Below, one piece after another: positions 22,278 to 28,056 of a DNA stretch of 28,056 nucleotides. The position numbers and the translations under genes were made by a program. How positions within the stretch are numbered: the first letter of the stretch is position 1; every line of letters begins with the position of its first letter. A model generated the notes under the pieces. That model was not told the DNA's origin. It did not search any database and worked only from the letters and a program-made list of their open reading frames with translations. Origin of the DNA: 2-12-FULL-65-11 sp049679965 (GTDB lineage: Bacteria > Acidobacteriota > Vicinamibacteria > Vicinamibacterales > CAVVIG01). The stretch spans positions 1-28,056 of the forward strand of contig JBAUGX010000229.1 in assembly GCA_049679965.1 (NCBI GenBank). The letters are read 5' to 3'.

Positions 22278-22844
22278 TCACGCGCCGGCGACGGGGTCCG
22301 AGCCTTCGTCAATCTGGGCGAGCCGGTCCGTCTCCACGTCGTACAGGAGCGGCGCGAAGAGGATCGCCGGATAGAGCCGGCGCAGCCGCGCGGCCTCGTT
22401 GCACACAAACCCGAGGGCGTCGCCGATCTGATAACGCGCGGCATAGCGATCGAAATGCGCGCCAGCCGTGTCGGCCGTCCAACCGCCGCGCTCGGTGAGT
22501 CCGCGGACGAACACCGATCGCTTCTCGGTGACATCCACCATCCCGCAGTCGGTGTGCGCCAGGAGCGCCACCGTGGCGATGCCGCCGACGGCTATCGCGT
22601 AGGACACCTCGAATTCGCTGTCGCGCAGGTTGCCTCCCGCCGATCGCAGGACGTAGGCGAACTCGTTCGGCAGGACGAGATCCTTGCGGTGATCCATGCA
22701 CATGCTGATGAGCAGCCGGGCATGGCCCGTCGTTGGCGGCAGCGGCGCCCCGAGATTGTGGTAGCGGAGCAGCTGCTCGATGGCGGTGCCTCGATACACC
22801 GGCAGGATGGCGCCGGGCCCGTCAACCGGAACAAGACGGCTCAT
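22278..22844 (-). CDS. Beta-class carbonic anhydrase-like protein
   Basis: 188 aa. The beta-carbonic anhydrase zinc site is visible: Cys49-x-Asp51-x-Arg53 (MCMDHRKD), then His97 and Cys100 (LAHTDCGM), with the VLRSAGG segment that usually reads VIRNAGG between them. CO2 hydration is the expected reaction, though this belongs to a short, divergent branch; the Asn-to-Ser change in RNAGG may matter. The C-terminal part (~135-188) differs from classical enzymes. No SD precedes ATG 22844, and I see no good promoter hexamer, so the start is moderately certain. Divergent from the NMP kinase gene. Confidence 0.82.
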   Translation of the reverse strand: MSRLVPVDGPGAILPVYRGTAIEQLLRYHNLGAPLPPTTGHARLLISMCMDHRKDLVLPNEFAYVLRSAGGNLRDSEFEVSYAIAVGGIATVALLAHTDCGMVDVTEKRSVFVRGLTERGGWTADTAGAHFDRYAARYQIGDALGFVCNEAARLRRLYPAILFAPLLYDVETDRLAQIDEGSDPVAGA

Positions 22845-22923
22845 GAAATGATGTTCATCGGCCCTGACGCCTTCTCTCTCTGAAGCCTGGGGGTCAGCGC
22901 GCGGCCCCCTGCGCCCCGCCTGA

Positions 22924-22929
22924 TAGACT
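22924..22929 (+). promoter_or_regulatory. Possible -10 element for the NMP kinase gene
   Basis: TAGACT, preceded by TGA as in the copy at 13459, lies 28 nt before ATG 22958. Transcription would begin near 22937. No -35 recognised. Confidence 0.35.
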
Positions 22930-22957
22930 AGCCGGGTTCAGCCAGCCGAGAGACTTC

Positions 22958-24178
22958 ATGCCGAACACACCGTTGCCGCCCACCAAGCAGAGGGACCACC
23001 ATCGGGCCGAATCCGAGGAGGCCCTGGCACAGGCGAGGGCCATCTTTCAGAGCGCCTGGTCGCACATCGAGCCGCGAGTGGAGTCGGGTACGGCGCGCCT
23101 GCCCAGGGAGATCATCTGGCTGGGCGGCGCCCCGGGCGCCGGCAAGGGGACCAATACCCCATTCATCCTGCGGGAGCGCGGCATCACCGCGCCGCCGATC
23201 GTCACGAGCGATCTGCTCGACGCGCCGGAGATGCGCGCGATCAAGGATGCGGGCAACCTCGTCGGAGATGCCGACGTGGTGCGACTGCTCTTCGACCGCC
23301 TCCTGGAGCCTGCGCACGCCGCCGGGGTCGTGGTGGACGGCTTCCCGCGCACGCGGGTCCAGGTCGAGTGCGTGAAGCTGCTCTACGAGAAGATGCTCCA
23401 CCTGCGCGCCACCAATCGCGGCACGTCCCGTGCCCATCTGTTCCCAAAGCCGAGCTTCGAAATCGTCGTGCTCTACGTCGGGGAGAAGGAGTCGGTCGAA
23501 CGTCAGCTCAAGCGCGGCCAGGAGACCATCGGCCACAACCAGCGCGTGCGCGACACCGGCATCGGGGAGCTGCTCGAGGAACGCGCCACCGACCTGAGCG
23601 AGGAGGCCTGTCGGAAGCGCTACCGCACGTTCATGGAACAGACCTACGACGTGCTCCAGAGCCTGAAGCAGACCTTCCACTTCCACGTCATCAACGCCCA
23701 GGGCAGCGTCGCGTCGGTCGAGCGGGCGATCATCAACGAGTTCCGCTATCAGAGCTCGCTCGAGCTCGACGAAGAGACGTTCGACGCCGTCCGCCACATC
23801 CCCCTCGCCAGCGAGATCGTGGTCTCGGCGCGGCAGCACCTGGTGGAGCGTCTCGAGGCGTACCAGCGAGAGAGTCCGGGCCTGTTCCGCGAGGTGATCG
23901 CGGTGATCGATCGCGACTTCGTGCCGGCCATCGTCGTGCAAGCCGTCACCGGGCTCGCCGAGCTCACCACCGACAACGACCTCTTCGCGGATCCCCTGGC
24001 CAGGCGGATGCTGGTCGACATCCTCAACGAACGCGGCTACCGGACGGCGGCCGCCGTCGAGATGCGCGAGGTGCCCACGCGCATCGATCCCGCGACGCAC
24101 GAGATCATCCTCGCCCACAGGCCGCGTTACCACTTCGAGGTGCGTTTCCAGGGGTCTCAGATCCGCAGAGGCAACTGA
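22958..24178 (+). CDS. Adenylate kinase-like NMP kinase with a long C-terminal domain
   Basis: 406 aa, nearly twice the size of a bacterial adenylate kinase. An N-terminal extension (~1-50) precedes the P-loop GAPGAGKGT (57-65); VVVDGFPRTRVQ (~129) matches the kinase DGFPR motif, and the region up to ~255 contains the Arg-rich lid-like segment. Residues ~265-406 form a separate domain with no name I can give, containing helices and a final beta-like part (RYHFEVRFQG). The kinase half would transfer phosphate from ATP to a nucleoside monophosphate. Between P-loop and DGFPR, TSDLLD and GNLVGDADVV replace the usual GD.LR / G.LVPD elements. ATG 22958 has only a weak GAGAGA upstream. Confidence 0.82.
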   Translation: MPNTPLPPTKQRDHHRAESEEALAQARAIFQSAWSHIEPRVESGTARLPREIIWLGGAPGAGKGTNTPFILRERGITAPPIVTSDLLDAPEMRAIKDAGNLVGDADVVRLLFDRLLEPAHAAGVVVDGFPRTRVQVECVKLLYEKMLHLRATNRGTSRAHLFPKPSFEIVVLYVGEKESVERQLKRGQETIGHNQRVRDTGIGELLEERATDLSEEACRKRYRTFMEQTYDVLQSLKQTFHFHVINAQGSVASVERAIINEFRYQSSLELDEETFDAVRHIPLASEIVVSARQHLVERLEAYQRESPGLFREVIAVIDRDFVPAIVVQAVTGLAELTTDNDLFADPLARRMLVDILNERGYRTAAAVEMREVPTRIDPATHEIILAHRPRYHFEVRFQGSQIRRGN

Positions 24179-24190
24179 TCCTCCCCAACG

Positions 24191-24841
24191 CTACGGGTTT
24201 CGCGTGGGCGCGCTGTCGAAGCGGTGCATGACCGCGATCGCGCAGACCCCGGCGAGCACGAACCACACGGGCCCGAACAGCCAGAACAAGATCGACGCGG
24301 CGAAGTAGTAGCAGCGCACGCCGAGGGCTTGATAGGCCCAGGCGGAGTCGATCTGGGCGGTGACGGCTTGGGGCCGCGAGGCTTTGTGCCCGATGCTGAC
24401 GCTCGCGTGCGCAAACAGGCGGATGGCGCTGGTGAAGCAGAAGAACGAGAGCAGCAGCGTGAGCAGCAATAAGAGCAGCTTGCCCTGTGTGAGCGACGGT
24501 GAGCCCGTCAGGTTCAGGTTGAGCAGTGCCCAGGTTTCGCCGAGGTGTTGCTGGGCCGAGAGGCTGAGGACGCCGAGCACCAGGAAAATGGTGTTCGAGG
24601 CGAAGAACAGCGAACCCATCATGGCGTTCCGCAGGGTCTGCACGCCGAGGATGCCGTTGCCGCTGCCCAGGATCTCGGCGACCCACTCGGCGCGCGTCGC
24701 CGCCTGCTGGCTCTGGAGCGTGGCGCCGGGATCGCGGCGGGCGCGCCGGCGCTGAACGGTGCGATAGCCCACGAACAGGGTGGTGGTGAGAAGCAACGCG
24801 GCGAGGTCGAGGCCGTACGTGGTGAGGAAGAAACCCGCCAT
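24191..24841 (-). CDS. DUF599-family membrane protein
   Basis: 216 aa. The conserved DUF599 pattern is visible: a tryptophan in RAEWVAEI, then GVQTLRNAMMGSLFFASNTIFLVLG. Hydrophobic helices lie at ~6-24, ~76-95, ~120-142 and ~172-200, so about four TMs. The family function is unknown. ATG 24841 has only a weak AGG upstream; TAGACT (24854-24859, minus strand) 12 nt before may be its -10. Convergent with the NMP kinase (12 nt between stops) and downstream of the DUF504 gene on the same strand. Confidence 0.85.
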   Translation of the reverse strand: MAGFFLTTYGLDLAALLLTTTLFVGYRTVQRRRARRDPGATLQSQQAATRAEWVAEILGSGNGILGVQTLRNAMMGSLFFASNTIFLVLGVLSLSAQQHLGETWALLNLNLTGSPSLTQGKLLLLLLTLLLSFFCFTSAIRLFAHASVSIGHKASRPQAVTAQIDSAWAYQALGVRCYYFAASILFWLFGPVWFVLAGVCAIAVMHRFDSAPTRNP

Positions 24842-24853
24842 CGCGAGGCCTGC

Positions 24854-24859
24854 AGTCTA
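24854..24859 (-). promoter_or_regulatory. Possible -10 element for the DUF599 gene
   Basis: TAGACT on the minus strand ends 12 nt before ATG 24841, the same hexamer as at 13459 and 22924 on the plus strand. No -35 found. Confidence 0.35.
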
Positions 24860-24911
24860 CCGCATTGCCACCCGGGAACTCACGCGCGCCAAGTCGTATG
24901 AGCGTACTGGT

Positions 24912-25169
24912 TCAATGACCAGGACGCTGCCAGATGACCACGCCATCCTTGTACACCTTGCGCACGCGATGGAGCGGAATGTGATCGACGATGCCGTCCT
25001 CGTCATGGAACGAGAAGGTATCGGGCCGCTGCGGGTCGATCCTGGTTGAGGCAAACGGGACGACCTTCTCCTCGTGAGCGATCCGGTCCTCGTAGCCGAG
25101 CACGAAGTCTCCTTTGCCGAACTCGGGATCCCATTTGATGCGATGGAGCAGGTCCTGCAGCGGCTGCAT
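24912..25169 (-). CDS. DUF504 / MJ1316-type RNA cyclic-group end recognition domain protein
   Basis: 85 aa, a single small domain: MQPLQDLLHRIKWDPEFGKG, then DFVLGYEDRI, a middle VPF segment and IPLHRVRKVYKDGVVIWQRP. This is the DUF504 pattern, linked in other proteins to RNA-repair enzymes and thought to recognise 2',3'-cyclic phosphate RNA ends. ATG 25169 begins the conserved domain; a TTG at 25196, 3 nt after an AGGAG overlapping the CotH stop, is an alternative that adds nine residues. It is 33 nt or less downstream of the CotH gene on the same strand. No RNA ligase is next to it here. Confidence 0.85.
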   Translation of the reverse strand: MQPLQDLLHRIKWDPEFGKGDFVLGYEDRIAHEEKVVPFASTRIDPQRPDTFSFHDEDGIVDHIPLHRVRKVYKDGVVIWQRPGH

Positions 25170-25202
25170 GCGAGCCAATCCCCACGCGCGTGCCAAACGC
25201 TC

Positions 25203-26648
25203 CTACTGCGGTGTCCAGGCGAGCAGGAACGCGCGGCGCTGGTCGATGAGGGCGCGCAGCGTCCCGTCGTCGGCCGTGCTGAGCAGGAAGTCTTCCGTCG
25301 AGAACAGTTTGTGGGTCTCGCGCGCGACGTCAGAGGCGATGAGGTCGCGGTACTGTTTCACAACCGGTCCGAGCACGTTCCAGTCGAGTGACGTCCGCGC
25401 GATCTCGCGTACAAACCCGATGTACTTCGTGCGAAGCGCCGGCACCGCCAGGATCTTCGAGATGATCGGCTTGTTCTCGTCGTACAGGCTCACCAGCGGA
25501 TCGAGCGACGTGCCGCCCCCGCCTCGCCCGTTGTTGGGACTGAACATCTCGTTGGTGTCGTGGAAGATGAAGTGGAACCGGCCGCTCGGATCGAGATAGA
25601 GCGAGTAGTCGGCCGCGCGGCTGTAGAAGCCGTCGCCGCCGAACAGGGCGTTGTCGAGGGCGAGAAACCGGAGATACCCGTCGATGTCGAGCATCGGCGC
25701 GAGCGCCGCTTCGAGCCGGTCCGGCGGCGTGTCCCGCAGCGTCCTGGCGAGCGCGACGAGCGCCCACCAGGCTGCCGGATCCTCCTTCGACTTGATCTGG
25801 AACGTGTTGCGATAGCTGGCCGGGTCTTCGCCCAGATACCGGAATCCGCCGACCCCGCCGCCGCCACCTTGCGGCACCTTCCAGCGCGTGCCTTTGGTCG
25901 TCTTGAAGTTCTCCTGCAGGAACTCCTTGTTGGACTGCTGGGCGTTCGAATAGATGCCCCAGTTCTCGCCGTTGATGACCACCCGGACGAGGTTGGCCTT
26001 GGGTGCGGGGATGTACTGCCGCGCGATGTGCATCGAGAGCACGGTACGCAGGAGTGTGGGATCCATGTTGGCGTTGAGCAGGTTCAGCGTGCGATAGCCG
26101 CCGACGGACTGATTGTCGTCGACGAAGTCGAACGCCAGAGCGAGCGATCGCTTGTAGCTGTTGCCCACGCCGAACGACGAGTTGCCCCGGAAGTGCACGC
26201 CGACATTCTGGTACACCTTCCCGTCCACGGTGACGCGTGCGGGAACATCCACGTCGGTGTTGTTGAAGGCGACGAGCTCGGCTTCCCAGGCCGGATTCTC
26301 GAGCTCGATGAAGAAGGTGCGCAGCGCGCCGGCGTCGTAGAGCGGCGCGTCACCGAAGTTCTTCACGTCGGCCGGTGTCAGGCGCGCGCCGGGGCCGGAC
26401 GGCGGACGAGCGCCGCCTCCCCGTCCACCGCCGAACCCACCGCGACCGCCGTTGCCCGCCTGCGCGAGGAACTCCAGAGCCGCCTGGCGTTCGGCCGCGT
26501 TGAGCCGGCCGTCTTTGTCCGCATCGAACTGCGCCACGATGGGACGTTCCTGGTTGCCGCCGCCCTGCGCGGACACGCCGGAAGCCCACAGGCTCAGGAG
26601 CACGGCCAGTACGAGCGCACCACGAAGCATAAGGAACCGGTGAGTCAT
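25203..26648 (-). CDS. Exported EF-hand/CotH-kinase family protein
   Basis: 481 aa. Signal peptide ~1-27 (to GVSAQ). One canonical EF-hand loop follows: Asp42, Asp44, Asp46, Arg48, Asn50, Glu53 (FDADKDGRLNAAE), then a Gly-rich linker (~66-88) and a CotH domain (~100-450). CotH marks include RGNSSFG..YKRSLALAFD, LNLLNANMDPTLLRTVLS, NGENWGIY and FHFIFHDTNEMF. CotH in Bacillus is a spore-coat protein kinase; acidobacterial relatives are exported and their substrate is unknown. In the place of the usual D-W in the kinase motif this one reads HDTNE. ATG 26648 has at most a weak AGGTG but TAGAAT ends 7 nt before it. Confidence 0.88.
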   Translation of the reverse strand: MTHRFLMLRGALVLAVLLSLWASGVSAQGGGNQERPIVAQFDADKDGRLNAAERQAALEFLAQAGNGGRGGFGGGRGGGARPPSGPGARLTPADVKNFGDAPLYDAGALRTFFIELENPAWEAELVAFNNTDVDVPARVTVDGKVYQNVGVHFRGNSSFGVGNSYKRSLALAFDFVDDNQSVGGYRTLNLLNANMDPTLLRTVLSMHIARQYIPAPKANLVRVVINGENWGIYSNAQQSNKEFLQENFKTTKGTRWKVPQGGGGGVGGFRYLGEDPASYRNTFQIKSKEDPAAWWALVALARTLRDTPPDRLEAALAPMLDIDGYLRFLALDNALFGGDGFYSRAADYSLYLDPSGRFHFIFHDTNEMFSPNNGRGGGGTSLDPLVSLYDENKPIISKILAVPALRTKYIGFVREIARTSLDWNVLGPVVKQYRDLIASDVARETHKLFSTEDFLLSTADDGTLRALIDQRRAFLLAWTPQ

Positions 26649-26655
26649 GGCACCT

Positions 26656-26661
26656 ATTCTA
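26656..26661 (-). promoter_or_regulatory. Possible -10 element for a leaderless CotH-gene transcript
   Basis: TAGAAT (5 of 6 matches to TATAAT) on the minus strand ends 7 nt before ATG 26648, so the transcript would start at or beside the start codon. No -35 found. Confidence 0.4.
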
Positions 26662-26689
26662 GGGAACCCGAGCCGATGCCGCGCGAAAA

Positions 26690-26695
26690 TAATGT
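26690..26695 (+). promoter_or_regulatory. Possible -10 element for the DEAD-box helicase gene
   Basis: TAATGT in a locally AT-rich patch (gaaaataatgt) lies 29 nt before ATG 26725. Transcription would start near 26702. No -35 found. Confidence 0.3.
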
Positions 26696-26724
26696 GCGCG
26701 GTGCGCCGTGCGATGATCGGAGCG

Positions 26725-28056
26725 ATGACCACCGCTGACGCCCCTGCCACCTTCGCCACTATCGGCCTCCGGGCCGAGCTCGTCGCGGCCGTCACGGCGC
26801 TCGGCTACGAAGAGCCCACGCCCGTGCAGCGCGAAACGATTCCGCTGCTGCTCACGGGCCGCGACCTGCTCGGGCAGGCCGAGACGGGCACGGGCAAGAC
26901 CGCGGCGTTCGCGTTGCCGATGCTGCAGCGCATTAGCGAAGCGAGTCCCACCCCGCGCCAGACCTCTGGCCTCGTGCTCGTACCCACCCGCGAGCTTGCC
27001 ATGCAGGTGGCCGAAGCCATCCACAAGTACGCCAAAGGCGTCGGGTTGACGGTGCTGCCGCTCTACGGCGGCGCGCCGATGCACCAGCAGATCCGCGCGC
27101 TCGAGCGCGGGGCCTCGGTCGTCGTCGCTACGCCAGGCCGCGCCCTCGACCACATGCGGCGCCAGACGCTCAAGCTCGACGCGTTGCGCGTCCTCGTCCT
27201 CGACGAAGCGGACGAAATGCTGGACATGGGATTTGCCGACGACCTCGACGAGATTCTCAAGGCCACGCCGGATTCCCGCCAGACGGCGCTCTTTTCGGCG
27301 ACGATGCCCGCCCGGATCACGTCGATTGCGGCGCGTCACCTGAAGAATCCGGCGCGCGTCACCATTGCGCGCGAGAAGCCGGGCGCGGGCAAGGTGCCGC
27401 GCGTCCGTCAGGTGGCCTACATCGTCCACCGCGCACACAAGCCCGCGACGCTGGCCCGCATTCTCGACATGGAGGATCCGGTGGCCACGCTTGTGTTCTG
27501 CCGCACGCGCCTAGAGGTCGAGTCGCTCGTCGAGACGTTCAATGCCCACGGGCACCGCGCCGAGGCGCTGCACGGCGGGATCGTGCAGCGGCAGCGCGAC
27601 CACGTGATGGGGCTGTTCCGGGCGAAGAAGGCGGATCTGCTGATCGCGACCGACGTGGCGGCCCGCGGCCTCGACATCGAACATCTCTCCCACGTCGTCA
27701 ACTACGACGTGCCGGCGTCTGCCGAAGGCTATCTGCACCGCATCGGACGGACCGGCCGCATGGGACGCGGCGGCACGGCGATTACGCTGGCCGAGCCCCG
27801 CGAGCATCGGCTGCTGCGGGCGATCGAGCAGTTCACCGGGCAGAAGATCGAGGTGGCGGCGGTGCCGACCGTGGCGGACCTGCGCGCGCGGCAGCTCGAC
27901 CTGACGCGGGCGTCATTGCGCGAGCGGCTCCTGGCGGGCGACTACGAGCACGTCCGCGTTGTCGTCGAGTCGCTCGCGCAGGAGTTTGACATCGTGGACA
28001 TCGCCGCGGCCGCGATCAAGATGGCGCACGCGGCCACGACCGGCGACGGCGAAGAC
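26725..28056 (+). CDS. DEAD-box ATP-dependent RNA helicase, partial at the window edge
   Basis: 444 codons are present and the frame is still open at the right edge. The helicase motifs are all visible: Q motif (FATIGL...GYEEPTPVQ, ~10-35), AETGTGKT (52-59), PTRELA, GG, TPGR, DEAD (160-163), SAT (191-193), then in the second RecA domain VFCRT, ATDVAARGLDIE and HRIGRTGRMGR. The family unwinds short RNA duplexes, in ribosome assembly or mRNA decay. The region after ~370 (VPTVADLRARQLDLTRASLR) matches the linker seen before a DbpA-type RNA-binding domain in CsdA/DeaD relatives, but that domain is beyond the window. ATG 26725 has GGAG only 2 nt upstream; ATG 26713 is in frame and possible. Divergent from the CotH gene. 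Confidence 0.93.
   Translation, partial: MTTADAPATFATIGLRAELVAAVTALGYEEPTPVQRETIPLLLTGRDLLGQAETGTGKTAAFALPMLQRISEASPTPRQTSGLVLVPTRELAMQVAEAIHKYAKGVGLTVLPLYGGAPMHQQIRALERGASVVVATPGRALDHMRRQTLKLDALRVLVLDEADEMLDMGFADDLDEILKATPDSRQTALFSATMPARITSIAARHLKNPARVTIAREKPGAGKVPRVRQVAYIVHRAHKPATLARILDMEDPVATLVFCRTRLEVESLVETFNAHGHRAEALHGGIVQRQRDHVMGLFRAKKADLLIATDVAARGLDIEHLSHVVNYDVPASAEGYLHRIGRTGRMGRGGTAITLAEPREHRLLRAIEQFTGQKIEVAAVPTVADLRARQLDLTRASLRERLLAGDYEHVRVVVESLAQEFDIVDIAAAAIKMAHAATTGDGED

Noticed and set aside
22928..24133. Long minus-strand frame opposite the NMP kinase
   Set aside because: No recognisable motif and antisense to a P-loop kinase with intact motifs.

Overview
This is a compact, GC-rich bacterial chromosome segment. 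I see no mobile element, CRISPR array, tRNA or rRNA. Export signals are very common: Sec peptides often end in AQ, and two twin-arginine signals are present. Together with the families seen (exported PQQ and molybdenum dehydrogenases, CotH proteins, small exported proteins of unknown function, CHASE2/FecR/OmpA genes), this suggests an Acidobacteriota genome, possibly class Vicinamibacteria. That is inferred from gene content and style; no marker gene in the window settles it.

Layout. 60-2779 (-): two-subunit, Tat-exported molybdenum hydroxylase, divergent from a PQQ-type sugar dehydrogenase (2936-4201, +). 4260-6252 (-): an exported protein of unknown family followed by an exported metallo-beta-lactamase-fold protein whose first two zinc histidines are missing. 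6420-6929 (+): small exported protein. 6940-12142 (-): apparent five-gene operon with three more copies of the unknown family, a Tat-exported dienelactone hydrolase-like enzyme and a DoxX-like membrane protein, behind a good promoter. 12300-12965 (+): membrane-anchored unknown. 12976-13416 (-): wreckage of two genes joined by deletions. 13472-14843 (+): a charge-polarised protein coupled to metF. 14844-17896 (-): FecR, OmpA-like lipoprotein and CHASE2-HD-GYP genes, overlapping or nearly so. 18114-19123 (+): two exported proteins separated by an inverted repeat. 19127-21685 (-): fatty acid desaturase, histidine kinase and response regulator. 21826-26648: a small membrane protein, beta-carbonic anhydrase-like protein, extended NMP kinase, DUF599 protein, DUF504 protein and EF-hand/CotH protein. 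26725-end (+): DEAD-box RNA helicase, cut by the window edge.

The strongest candidate for something undescribed is the four-copy exported family (5347-6252, 9220-10170, 10179-11138, 11180-12142), twice placed in an operon with an exported hydrolase-fold protein. Other points of interest are the possible desaturase/membrane-sensor circuit, the FecR-OmpA-CHASE2-HD-GYP operon, and a set of genes without Shine-Dalgarno sites that have a -10-like hexamer 7-10 nt before the start codon, which suggests leaderless mRNAs.

No stretch over 300 bases is empty. The longest gaps without an intact gene are 12966-13471, which holds the gene remnants, and 17897-18113, which holds an inverted repeat and a promoter-like site. 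Bases 1-59 show nothing I can call.
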